Below are positions 1-7,062 of a DNA stretch of 14,929 bases, one piece after another. This DNA comes from Bacillota bacterium. GTDB taxonomy: Bacteria; Bacillota; Clostridia; Oscillospirales; Ruminococcaceae. The notes beneath the pieces were generated by a model. That model was not told the DNA's origin. It did not search any database and was given only the letters and a program-made list of their open reading frames with translations. The stretch's first letter is position 1. Each line of letters starts with the position of its first letter. The position numbers were made by a program, and so were the translations under genes. Where the stretch lies: the NCBI GenBank assembly GCA_023443315.1, contig JAEZVA010000084.1, forward strand, positions 1-14,929. The letters run 5' to 3'.

Positions 1-188
1 CCGTCGGCGGTTTGCTCCTGTGTAAACACATAGCGCACTGCCGAGCCATCGTGAATGGATATGGCGTTGGTTATGGTGGTCATGTAATATATTGCACACG
101 CCAGAATGACAGCCAAAACACCGGTTGCAAAAGCCCTGCTGTTAATATATTGGCCTACCGCAAGGATGCTTCGCTTGATAAAAATCAT
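1..188 (-). CDS. YabE/G5-type cell-wall-associated protein, N-terminal part (partial)
   Basis: Only the first 62 codons are present; the gene runs off the left edge of the window. The protein starts MIFIKRSILAVGQY, then has one hydrophobic segment (about residues 20-40) that can act as a signal anchor. After it comes ISIHDGSAVRYVFT (about residues 43-56), which resembles the start of the ubiquitin-like DUF348 repeat found in Bacillus YabE and actinobacterial RpfB. Such proteins usually continue into G5 and 3D domains and act on peptidoglycan outside the membrane; those parts are not visible here. The start is fixed by a good ribosome binding site, AAGGAG (196-201), 7 nt before the ATG at 188. 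The promoter at 278-307 belongs to it. The family call is inference from a short stretch; another membrane-anchored wall protein is possible. Confidence 0.6.
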   Translation of the reverse strand, partial: MIFIKRSILAVGQYINSRAFATGVLAVILACAIYYMTTITNAISIHDGSAVRYVFTQEQTAD

Positions 189-277
189 TCAACCGCTCCT
201 TTAAGAATCACTCCTGCTTAATCAATCTATATTTACAACGCCGCGAATTTGCGGTCCGCGGACATTTGGCATTTCAA

Positions 278-307
278 ATTATATAAGTTGGAAATACCGA
301 TTGTCAA
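278..307 (-). promoter_or_regulatory. Sigma-A type promoter of the YabE-like gene
   Basis: On the minus strand a perfect -35 box TTGACA (302-307) and a perfect -10 box TATAAT (278-283) are 18 bp apart. The predicted transcript starts near 271 and has a leader of about 80 nt before the ATG at 188. That leader includes a small GC-rich hairpin (CCGC/GCGG at 241-254 with a 6-nt loop). I do not see a c-di-AMP (ydaO) riboswitch, which sometimes precedes wall-hydrolase genes. Confidence 0.75.
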
Positions 308-677
308 ATTACAAAAAGGAGGTGAGCGTTAAGCAAAAGAGCATACAATGGCTCGAATTAACCCAGTTTATAGCAATGTCCGCACGAACGGATTGATGCC
401 TTTATGAAAAATCGGTGAAACACACGGGTAAAACTTAGTCAAAATAAACAAACTTCATTTGATGTCATGTTGCACAACTGGCAAAAAACAAACCAATATT
501 TATCTAGGCAATACTTACAATTTCATGATTATGGGATTGAAAAAGCAGGGATTGTTCGCTATATATTACCAGCAGGATTGGAAATTATCTTTGCAAGATA
601 TACCTCTAATTCCTGCATAAACCCTTGACGAAATGCTGAATTTCTTCTTTTTGTGTCCGCCGTAGGGCATACCCCAA
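308..677. other. Intergenic region without a recognisable gene
   Basis: About 370 nt of AT-rich sequence lie between the YabE-gene promoter and the trp operon terminator. A strong Shine-Dalgarno-like AAAAAGGAGGTGAGC (313-327, plus strand) is followed only by a 24-codon frame that would begin at the GTG at 322, with no spacing from the ribosome binding site, and stops at 394-396. A 52-codon frame near 461-620 has no ribosome binding site. I see no RNA gene and none of the hairpin modules found inside the trp operon. Confidence 0.5.
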
Positions 678-704
678 CAAAAATGGTCCCCCCGCGCGGG
701 GGGA
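678..704 (-). terminator. Rho-independent terminator of the trp/aroF operon
   Basis: The palindrome TCCCCCCGCGCGGGGGGA (687-704) folds into a very GC-rich stem. On the minus strand it is followed, after a few bases, by a T-run (TTTTTG, the complement of 678-683). It lies about 35 nt past the aroF stop, where the end of the operon transcript is expected. Confidence 0.75.
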
Positions 705-739
705 TACAGCTTCGTCATATTAAACAAATGGGGGAAGCA

Positions 740-1756
740 TCAGCCAAGCTGCTTGCCCTCAAACACTGCGCGGCGCAAAAGGTCGTCCATCAGCTCCTTA
801 AACTGCGCAAGGTCCAGCGACTGCGCGCCGTCCGAAAGCGCGTGGGCGGGGTCGTTGTGCGCCTCTATCATCAGCCCGTCCGCGCCCACGGCAATCGCCG
901 CGCGGGAGAGTGCAGGCACCAGGCTGCGCAGACCCGCTGCGTGGCTTGGGTCGATGATAACGGGCAGGTGGCTTTTTTGCTTGAGCAGCGGCACGGCCGA
1001 GATATCAAGCGTGTTGCGGGTGGCGGTCTCAAAGGTACGGATGCCGCGTTCGCACAGCACCACATTCGGGTTACCCTCAGACACGATGTACTCCGCGCTC
1101 ATTAAAAACTCCTCGATGGTGCTAGAAAAACCGCGCTTGAGCAGCACCGGCTTGCCGCACCGCCCCAGCTCGCGCAGGAGGTCGAAGTTTTGCATATTGC
1201 GCGCGCCCACCTGTATGATGTCAATCTCCTCAAACAGGGGCAGCTGGGTCTGGTTCATAATCTCGGTGACAACAGGCAGCCCCGTTTCGCGCTTTGCGGT
1301 AAGCAAAAGGCGGATGCCCTCGTCGTGCAAGCCACGAAACGCATAGGGAGAGGTGCGCGGCTTAAACGCGCCGCCCCGCAAAAACGTAGCCCCCGCCGCC
1401 TTGACCGAGCGGGCAACCTTGACAATCTGCTCCTCACTCTCTACCGAGCAGGGTCCCGCCATCACGTGAAAGTGCCCCTCGCCGAGTATCAGCCCGTTTA
1501 TATTAATATAAGAAGGGTCGGGGTGCACGGTGCGGTTGACCGCCTTGTACGGCTCGGTTACCCGCTTGCCGTACTGCACGACATCGCAGGTTTGCACCAC
1601 ATGGTCAATGTCTACCGACGCGGTGTTGCCAATGAGGCATACCACCGTGTGCTCGGTGCCGGTGCTTAAAAAGGTGCTAAGCCCCTGCCCCTCGATGCGC
1701 GCGACAAACGCGGCAATCTGTTCGGGTGTGGCACCCGGCTTTAATACAAAGACCAT
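740..1756 (-). CDS. aroF: 3-deoxy-7-phosphoheptulonate (DAHP) synthase, class I beta type
   Basis: This enzyme joins phosphoenolpyruvate and erythrose 4-phosphate to DAHP, the entry step of the shikimate pathway that supplies chorismate to the trp genes. The 338-residue protein has two parts. Residues 1 to about 70 look like the small ferredoxin-like regulatory domain of Thermotoga-type DAHP synthases. The rest is the catalytic barrel, with GPCSVES (101-107, metal-binding Cys103), RGGAFKPRTSPYAFRG (127-142), QVGARNMQN (182-190), LLKRG (205-209), DPSHAAG (269-275) and EAHNDP (298-303). A ribosome binding site, AGAAGG, stands about 7 nt before the ATG. It is the last gene of the operon, separated from trpA by a 936-nt repeat-rich gap, and is followed by the terminator at 678-704. 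In the family the N-terminal domain mediates feedback by tyrosine or phenylalanine; which ligand applies here cannot be told. Confidence 0.95.
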   Translation of the reverse strand: MVFVLKPGATPEQIAAFVARIEGQGLSTFLSTGTEHTVVCLIGNTASVDIDHVVQTCDVVQYGKRVTEPYKAVNRTVHPDPSYININGLILGEGHFHVMAGPCSVESEEQIVKVARSVKAAGATFLRGGAFKPRTSPYAFRGLHDEGIRLLLTAKRETGLPVVTEIMNQTQLPLFEEIDIIQVGARNMQNFDLLRELGRCGKPVLLKRGFSSTIEEFLMSAEYIVSEGNPNVVLCERGIRTFETATRNTLDISAVPLLKQKSHLPVIIDPSHAAGLRSLVPALSRAAIAVGADGLMIEAHNDPAHALSDGAQSLDLAQFKELMDDLLRRAVFEGKQLG

Positions 1757-1808
1757 GGGATAACCTTCTTTCGGTGTGTTTATTCAGAGATGCGCGGTTG
1801 GGGGAATT

Positions 1809-2640
1809 GCCAAGCGTTGCAACGCCAACACACGGTTGGTGGTTGGCGTTATGAGAACCTTCGGATAGCGAAGCAAGCTTCGCATAGCCAATCTTCAATT
1901 GGCATTTGGAGAACCTTCGGTTTTCGGCTTTTTTGAGATTTCTCAATGTGGTGACAAGCGGAGCGACGAGGGCGTCGCTCCCTACAAATCGCTATATTGA
2001 TGATTGGTATTTTGATGACCTTTGGTTTCCGCGTTCGTAACTACCATGCCTAATTTTCGAAAGCTTATCGATAGAGTGGAGTGAAACCCGCACGGGCGAA
2101 TCGGAACCATTTCAATAGAACGTAGAGGGAATCAAATGCGGATGCATTTGACGTTTGCATCAAACTCCTCCCTCTGCCATTTGATGCAAACGAAAACCGT
2201 AGGTTTTCAAAATGCGAAGCTTTGCTTCGCGATGCGACAGTTCTTCGTGGGTAGTACACCGGGCATTCTTCGCCCGTGCTGCACAACCCCGGGATTCAAG
2301 GGGGCATAGCCAAGCTAAAGCTTGGCATTTTGAGAACCTTCGGTTCTCAGCTCTATTTCGGCTTGTTTTTGCCTACTTTTTTCAAGCAAAAAAAGTAGGT
2401 CGCCCGAAGGCGAAACCCTCTTTATCGAGGACGCATCGCCAACCTACGGTTGGCGTTAGGTATTAGAAAAACCTTCGGTTTTTCGCGCACCAATAAATCC
2501 ACCCGTAGGGGCGAATAGCCAATCTCCGATTGGCATTAGCGGTCGTTCGCAGGGGATGGTGTCAGCCTACTTTGCAACGGACGCGCAATGCGCGCCCCTA
2601 CTGGTTTGGCTAAAATCGGGGCGTCGGAGACGCCGTCCCC
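1809..2640. repeat. Mini-hairpin array, block 1 (trpA-aroF gap)
   Basis: The 936-nt gap between trpA and aroF holds no credible gene but a chain of short perfect inverted repeats. Examples: GCGAAGC-AA-GCTTCGC (1868-1883), GCCAAT..ATTGGC (1887-1903), a 9-bp stem GGAGCGACG/CGTCGCTCC (1960-1981), GAAAACC-GTA-GGTTTTC (2192-2208), GCGAAGC-TTT-GCTTCGC (2214-2230), GCCAAGCT-AA-AGCTTGGC (2309-2326), GAGAACC-TTC-GGTTCTC (2332-2348), an 11-bp stem CCTACTTTTTT/AAAAAAGTAGG (2372-2399), GCCAACC-TAC-GGTTGGC (2438-2454), GAAAAACC-TTC-GGTTTTTC (2466-2484) and GCCAATC-TCC-GATTGGC (2518-2534). Part of it (about 2306-2362) is the inverted counterpart of sequence near trpE (9238-9294). About 50-75 nt at each edge are free of modules. 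Long frames across it are products of the repeats and are not called as genes. Confidence 0.85.
2132..2192. repeat. Pair of strong hairpins inside block 1 (8-bp and 13-bp stems)
   Basis: TCAAATGC/GCATTTGA (2132-2151, 4-nt loop) is followed directly by CGTTTGCATCAAA/TTTGATGCAAACG (2152-2164 with 2180-2192). The second is a perfect 13-bp stem with a 15-nt loop rich in C and T. The arms of the two hairpins share related sequence (CATTTGA, TTTGATGCA), so alternative pairings are possible. This pair is longer than, and unrelated to, the 17-nt modules around it. Confidence 0.75.
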
Positions 2641-2692
2641 TGCAAAAGTTTATTGGTTTTGCGCGCGGGTCTTCCATCGTAGATATAGTAAC

Positions 2693-3463
2693 CTACACCA
2701 TCGCCGTCTTCATCTTCCTGACATACTCCGCCACCATGGGCACGCTGTCCTTGCCGTGCTGTGCAACGAGCTTCACAATCGCGCTGCCCACGATAACGCC
2801 GTCCGCCTTTGCGGCAATCGCCTTTGCCTGCGCGGGGGTGGAGATGCCAAAGCCCACGGCGCAGGGGATGTCGGTAGCACCGCGCACCAGCGACACCATC
2901 TCGCCGATGTCGGTGGTAATCTCGCTGCGCACCCCCGTCACACCAAGGGAGGAGACGCAGTACACAAAGCCCTGTGCCTCCCCTGCAATGGTGGTGATTC
3001 TGTTGTGTGAGGTAGGGGCAATCAGCGAAACCACCGCCACGCCGTGCGCATCCCCGTAGGGGGTAAGCTCGGTCTTTTCCTCAAACGGCAGATCGGGCAC
3101 GATTACAGCGTCGATGCCGCATGCGGCGCAGTTTGCAAAAAAACGGTCGGAGCCGTATACAAAGATGGGGTTTATGTAGGTCATAAAGGCAAGGGCGATA
3201 TCGGTCTTTTTTCGCAGGCGCAATACCATCTCAAAGATGCCGTCGGTGGTCGTACCCGCCGCGAGGGCGCGCTCGTCCGCCTGTTGGATGACCAGCCCCT
3301 CCGCCACGGGATCGGAGAACGGGATGCCAAGCTCGATTAAGTCCGCGCCCGCCTCTGCCATCGCCAGCACAAGCTGCTCGGTCGTTTCAAGGCATGGGTC
3401 ACCCGCCGTGACAAACGGGATAAACGCCTTGCCGCTAGAAAACGCACGCTCAATTCTATTCAT
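2693..3463 (-). CDS. trpA: Tryptophan synthase alpha subunit
   Basis: TrpA cleaves indole-3-glycerol phosphate to indole and glyceraldehyde 3-phosphate, and passes indole through a tunnel to TrpB in the alpha2-beta2 complex. The 256-residue protein has FVTAGDP (17-23), the catalytic Glu44 in IELGIPFSDP (43-52), FMTYINPIFVYG (about 93-104) and GFGIS near the C-terminus. At the position of the second catalytic acid, where many enzymes have ADG, it has AEG (54-56); a Glu here is, as far as I know, common in clostridial TrpA and should keep the acid. The ATG overlaps the 3' end of trpB by 8 nt, which points to coupled translation and matches the 1:1 complex. The stop TAG is followed downstream by the repeat-filled gap before aroF. 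Confidence 0.97.
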   Translation of the reverse strand: MNRIERAFSSGKAFIPFVTAGDPCLETTEQLVLAMAEAGADLIELGIPFSDPVAEGLVIQQADERALAAGTTTDGIFEMVLRLRKKTDIALAFMTYINPIFVYGSDRFFANCAACGIDAVIVPDLPFEEKTELTPYGDAHGVAVVSLIAPTSHNRITTIAGEAQGFVYCVSSLGVTGVRSEITTDIGEMVSLVRGATDIPCAVGFGISTPAQAKAIAAKADGVIVGSAIVKLVAQHGKDSVPMVAEYVRKMKTAMV

Positions 3464-4640
3464 GGAGATTGACCCCCTTATACCGCGCGATTGCCGCTAC
3501 GTCCTTGTCGCCCCGCCCCGAAAGGTTGATGACGAGAACCTTGTCTTTGCCGAGTGTGGGCGCGTACCGCATGGCGTAGGCGACGGCGTGCGCGCTTTCC
3601 ACCGCCGGAATAATGCCCTCGGTGCGGGAGAGGTAATCAAACGCCTGCACCGCTTGCTGGTCAGTTATCGGCACATACCGCGCGCGGCGGGTATCGTGCA
3701 GGTATGCGTGCTCGGGTCCGATGCCGGGGTAGTCAAGCCCCGCGGAGATCGAGTATACCGGCGCAATCTGCCCGTACTCGTCCTGACAGAAATACGATTT
3801 CATGCCGTGAAAGATACCGAGGCTGCCGTTTGCGATGGTCGCGGCGTTTTCGGGGCGGTCGGCACCAAGCCCTGCCGCCTCGCAGCCCACAAGCTCCACC
3901 GACGCATCTCCGAGAAAGTCGTAAAAAAGCCCCATGGCGTTGGAGCCGCCGCCCACACAGGCAAGCAGCGCGTCGGGCAGCCTGCCCTCACGCGCGAGCA
4001 TCTGCGCGCGCACCTCCTTGCCGATGACCGACTGAAAATCGCGCACGATGGTGGGGAACGGGTGGGGTCCCATCACCGAGCCCATGACGTAATGGGTGTC
4101 GTCGATGCGGGAGGTCCACTCGCGAAACGCCCCGTTTACCGCGTCCTTGAGCGTCATGGTGCCGCTGGTTACGGGGTGTACCTTGGCACCCAAAAGCTCC
4201 ATGCGAAACACGTTAAGCGCCTGCCGCTCGGTGTCCTCCTTGCCCATAAATATCTCGCAGCTAAGCCCCATCAATGCGGCGGCAGTGGCGGTGGCAACGC
4301 CGTGCTGCCCCGCGCCCGTCTCGGCGATGACGCGGGTTTTGCCCATGCGCTTTGCCAGCAGCACCTGCCCAAGCACGTTGTTAATCTTGTGCGAGCCGGT
4401 GTGGTTTAGATCCTCCCGCTTTAGGTAGATCTTCGCCCCGCCAAGCTCCTGCGTCATGCGCTCTGCGTAGTACAGCAGGCTGGGTCTGCCGGTGTACTCG
4501 CAAAGCAATGCGTTTAGCTCCGCGCAGAAATCGGGGTCGTTTTTGTAGTGGGTATACGCCTGTTCCAGCTCAATGACGGCGTTCATCAGCGTCTCGGGGA
4601 TATACTGCCCGCCGTGGTCGCCAAAGCGTCCGCTTTTCAT
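3456..4640 (-). CDS. trpB: Tryptophan synthase beta subunit
   Basis: This PLP-dependent enzyme condenses indole (delivered from TrpA) with L-serine to form L-tryptophan. The 394-residue length is normal for the TrpB1 type that pairs with TrpA. Visible features: GRFGDHGGQYIPETL at the N-terminus, LKREDLNHTGSHKINN with the PLP lysine Lys85, AETGAGQHG with the catalytic Glu108, the phosphate-binding loop GGGSNAMG (about 229-236) and SGRGDKD near the C-terminus (the serine contacts the PLP ring nitrogen). The ATG at 4640 is 31 nt after the trpF stop; a weak purine-rich stretch (AAAGGA) stands about 12 nt upstream. It overlaps trpA by 8 nt. No hairpin modules occur on either side. Confidence 0.97.
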   Translation of the reverse strand: MKSGRFGDHGGQYIPETLMNAVIELEQAYTHYKNDPDFCAELNALLCEYTGRPSLLYYAERMTQELGGAKIYLKREDLNHTGSHKINNVLGQVLLAKRMGKTRVIAETGAGQHGVATATAAALMGLSCEIFMGKEDTERQALNVFRMELLGAKVHPVTSGTMTLKDAVNGAFREWTSRIDDTHYVMGSVMGPHPFPTIVRDFQSVIGKEVRAQMLAREGRLPDALLACVGGGSNAMGLFYDFLGDASVELVGCEAAGLGADRPENAATIANGSLGIFHGMKSYFCQDEYGQIAPVYSISAGLDYPGIGPEHAYLHDTRRARYVPITDQQAVQAFDYLSRTEGIIPAVESAHAVAYAMRYAPTLGKDKVLVINLSGRGDKDVAAIARYKGVNLHE

Positions 4641-4671
4641 CCTTCATCCCTATCCTTTCATGCCCGAATAA

Positions 4672-5292
4672 TTATTTAATCAAAGCCCCGCAGCTCTTTA
4701 CCAGCCTTGTTAGCTCCACCATCTTTTGTGCGTCCTTGCTGCCATCCGTCTCAATGCCGGAGCTGACGTCCAGCGCATAGGGGTTTGCGCGCATTGCCTG
4801 CACGAGGTTGTGGGCACTGATGCCGCCCGCCAAAAAGAACGGCTTGGTAAGCGGCGGAATTAGCCCATGATGAAATGGCTTACCGCTTCCGCCCATCTGC
4901 CCCTGTACATAGGTATCGAGCAGCAAAAAGTCACTGGGCAGCGTTTGCGCCTTTAGAATATCGCGTTTTTCACTCACCCGCACCGCCTTGATGATGGGGC
5001 AGGGGCAGATGCTGCGCAGGGCGCAGAGGTACGCGGCATCCTCATCACCGTGCAGCTGGGCGAAATCGATAATCCCCTCGTCGTACAAGGCGGCAATCTC
5101 CTCCACAGGAGCGTTCACAAACACGCCTACTGCTTGGATGCGCGAATTGAGCAGGGTGCGCAGCTCGTATGCACGGCGGGGGGTAACCTGCCTGCGGCTG
5201 TTGGCAAACACAAAGCCGATGTAGTCGGGCAGACAGTCGTTTGCGGCTAAGATGTCCTGACTTCTTGTCAGCCCGCACAGCTTAATCTTCAT
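4672..5292 (-). CDS. trpF: Phosphoribosylanthranilate isomerase
   Basis: TrpF catalyses the Amadori rearrangement of N-(5-phosphoribosyl)anthranilate to the CdRP intermediate that TrpC then cyclises. It is a single-domain (beta/alpha)8 barrel of 206 residues, the usual size. KLCGLTR (4-10) carries the catalytic Cys6 and LLLDTY (123-128) the catalytic Asp126. GGSGKPF (134-140), LAGGIS (154-159) and DVSSGIETDGSKD (175-187) form the substrate phosphate site. A strong AGGAGG stands about 8 nt before the ATG. It is a separate gene and not fused to trpC. The leader just upstream contains a small hairpin (5312-5333), and beyond that lies the repeat block that separates it from trpC. Confidence 0.96.
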   Translation of the reverse strand: MKIKLCGLTRSQDILAANDCLPDYIGFVFANSRRQVTPRRAYELRTLLNSRIQAVGVFVNAPVEEIAALYDEGIIDFAQLHGDEDAAYLCALRSICPCPIIKAVRVSEKRDILKAQTLPSDFLLLDTYVQGQMGGSGKPFHHGLIPPLTKPFFLAGGISAHNLVQAMRANPYALDVSSGIETDGSKDAQKMVELTRLVKSCGALIK

Positions 5293-5311
5293 ATTGTAAG
5301 CCTCCTGAAAG

Positions 5312-5333
5312 AAAGATAGGTGATGCTATCTTT
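5312..5333 (-). repeat. 8-bp hairpin upstream of trpF
   Basis: AAAGATAG (5312-5319) and CTATCTTT (5326-5333) form a perfect 8-bp stem with a 6-nt loop, ending about 5 nt from the trpF ribosome binding site on the minus strand. It is AT-rich and lacks a clean T-run, so it is a weak terminator at best. It could affect trpF translation or define a processed 5' end. It does not belong to the 7+3+7 module type. Confidence 0.5.
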
Positions 5334-5536
5334 AAAAACGCCGCGTGACCGTACCAATTGATTGCACAATAATAAATTGAAATGCCTATTTGTAATCGGT
5401 CAGGGACGGAGCGCCTAGTAAGGCGCGGAAAACCCGAAAACCACAGGTTTTCGAAATGCCAATTGAAAATTGGCTATGCGTTGGTTTTCCCAATACCAAG
5501 CTTTAGATTGGCTATGCGACGAGGGCGTCGCGCCCT

Positions 5537-5807
5537 ACTTGCTTCGCTATTCGCCCCTACGTGTTGAATTTCAATGCGCGGTTATAATGCAAGGCTAAGA
5601 TAGAGCTGAGAACCGAAGGTTCTCATAATGCGAAGCTTGCTTCGCTATGCGTAGCTTGCTTCGCTATGCGAAGGTTCTCATAACGCCAACCGAAGGTTGG
5701 CGATGCGGACGCGCAATGCGCGCCCCTACGGGTTTTTTGATGACTAACACCAACCGTGGGTTGGCGATTTGTTGGGGACGGAGCGACGGGGGCGTCGCTC
5801 CCTACGG
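5537..5807. repeat. Long direct repeat, copy 1
   Basis: This 271-nt stretch is repeated at 5896-6132 in the same orientation, at an offset of 359 nt at the start. Identity is very high apart from two inserted blocks present only here: a 19-nt block (an extra GTAGCTTGCTTCGCTATGC unit) and about 15 nt around GACGCGCAATGCGCG. Both copies begin near ACTTGCTTC and end at CGTCGCTCCCTACGG. Confidence 0.85.
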
Positions 5808-5895
5808 CGGGTCATATTATTCTGGTTGTAGGGGACGGTGCGACCGACGTCCCGTGGGGGTTCATTTCGGTAAATGCGGGCGATTGGTAATGCGA

Positions 5896-6132
5896 ACTTG
5901 CTTCTCTATTCGCCCCTACGTGTTGAATTTCAGTGCGCGGTTATAATGCAAGGCTAAGATAGAGCCGAGAACCGAAGGTTCTCATAATGCGAAGCTTGCT
6001 TCGCTATGCGAAGGTTCTCATAACGCCAACCGAAGGTTGGCGATGCGCTCCTACGGGTTTTTTGATGACTAACACCAACCGTGGGTTGGCGATTTGTTGG
6101 GGACGGAGCGACGAGGGCGTCGCTCCCTACGG
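5896..6132. repeat. Long direct repeat, copy 2
   Basis: The 237-nt partner of 5537-5807. It has the same order of modules but lacks two of them, which accounts for the 34-nt length difference. Outside those blocks only scattered single-base changes are visible, for example CAATG versus CAGTG and GAGCTGAG versus GAGCCGAG. Confidence 0.85.
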
Positions 6133-6226
6133 TTGACTTAAACAGAGCTAAAAACCGAAGGGTTTTTAATGCAAGCTAGGATAGAGTTGAGAACCGAAGG
6201 TTCTCATAATGCCAACCGAAGGTTGG

Positions 6227-7015
6227 CTATTCTCCACGCAGCGCGGCGAGGGCGGTGCGTTTATCGGGGGAGCGCATCAGCGTTTCGCCCACCAAAACGG
6301 CGTGTACGCCGATTTTTTTCAGAAAGGACACGTCTCTGGCGGTGGTAATGCCGCTTTCGGATACAAACAGCACATCCTTTGGGATGAATGGGCGCAGGCG
6401 CAGCGACGCCTCTAAATTCACCTTAAAGGTTTTGAGGTTGCGGTTGTTTACACCGATGATGCGCGCTCCGGCAGAAAGCGCGCTGCGAACCTCGGCGGCG
6501 GTGTGCGTCTCAACGAGCGCACACAACCCCAGACTGTCGCACACCGCTAGAAAGCGGCGTAGGGTGTCGGTATCCAGCAGCGCGCAGATGAGCAGCACCG
6601 CGTCAGCACCCAGTGTCTTTGCTTCGTAGATCTGATATTCGTCTATCGTAAAATCCTTGCGCAGCAGGGGCAGTTTTACCTCACGGCGAATCTCCGAAAG
6701 GTAGCGCGCTTCGCCTTTAAAAAAATCCGGCTCGGTCAGCACCGAGATTGCCGCCGCCCCCGCCTGCTCGTATTCCTTTGCAATGGCAAGGTAGGGGAAG
6801 TCCTCGGCAATCACCCCTTTGGAGGGGGACGCCTTCTTGACCTCGCAGATAAACGCGGGCGCACCCTGCATAGCCGCGCCGCGCAGCGCCTTTTCAAACG
6901 CAAAGTCGCCCATGGGCAGCGCTCTTGCCTTGATGCGCATGGCGGCGTGGGTTACGGTGTTCTTTTGCTCCAGCACCCGCTTGCGGGTAGCCTCTGCGAT
7001 GGTGTCAAGAATCAT
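6227..7015 (-). CDS. trpC: Indole-3-glycerol phosphate synthase
   Basis: TrpC closes the indole ring: it decarboxylates and cyclises CdRP to indole-3-glycerol phosphate, the substrate of TrpA. The 262 residues form one (beta/alpha)8 barrel. The active-site motif is CEVKKASPSKG (57-67), with the conserved glutamate and lysine; LLRKDF (117-122), GVNNRNL and SESGI follow. It is monofunctional, with trpF encoded separately. The ATG has a strong AAGGAGG about 8 nt upstream and is 47 nt past the trpD stop. The protein ends ALRGE and its TAG stop is formed by the edge of a repeat module (the hairpin at 6211-6227), so the native 3' end may have been altered by the repeat. Confidence 0.96.
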   Translation of the reverse strand: MILDTIAEATRKRVLEQKNTVTHAAMRIKARALPMGDFAFEKALRGAAMQGAPAFICEVKKASPSKGVIAEDFPYLAIAKEYEQAGAAAISVLTEPDFFKGEARYLSEIRREVKLPLLRKDFTIDEYQIYEAKTLGADAVLLICALLDTDTLRRFLAVCDSLGLCALVETHTAAEVRSALSAGARIIGVNNRNLKTFKVNLEASLRLRPFIPKDVLFVSESGITTARDVSFLKKIGVHAVLVGETLMRSPDKRTALAALRGE

Positions 7016-7062
7016 GGCGAAGCCTCCTTATAGGGGTGTTACATAAGCAAACGAGTGGGCTG

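Larger units (their letters stand above)
5387..6227. repeat. Mini-hairpin array, block 2 (trpC-trpF gap)
   Basis: The 933-nt gap between trpC and trpF holds no gene and is almost fully made of hairpin modules and larger composites of them. Examples: GCGCCT/AGGCGC (5411-5426), GAAAACC-ACA-GGTTTTC (5436-5452), GCCAATT-GAA-AATTGGC (5458-5474), several GAGAACC-GAA-GGTTCTC, GCGAAGC-TT-GCTTCGC and GCCAACC-GAA-GGTTGGC units, and GGAGCGACG/CGTCGCTCC stems. Linkers such as ATAATG, TATGC and GATGC recur between hairpins. The left part (5387-5538) is copied near trpE; the rest contains a long direct duplication. The last module (6211-6227) reaches into the trpC stop codon. Only about 94 nt next to trpF are free of it. 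Confidence 0.9.

Noticed and set aside
1677..1946. 89-codon minus-strand frame running from block 1 repeats into the aroF 5' end
   Set aside because: It overlaps the aroF start in another frame, lacks a ribosome binding site, and is made of repeat translation products.
2735..2750. Possible loss of the second catalytic acid in TrpA (AEG instead of ADG)
   Set aside because: Glutamate keeps the acid and, as far as I know, AEG is common in clostridial TrpA; not a sign of inactivation.
2556..3340. Long plus-strand frames opposite trpA and block 1
   Set aside because: Mirror frames of a GC-rich coding gene; trpA on the minus strand has full family motifs.
3237..4409. 390-codon plus-strand frame opposite trpB
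   Set aside because: A long open frame caused by codon bias of trpB; no recognisable motifs and no ribosome binding site, while trpB carries all catalytic residues.
5387..6227. CRISPR-like array in the repeat block
   Set aside because: Units are not identical direct repeats with unique spacers; they are variable inverted repeats with short linkers, and no cas genes are present.
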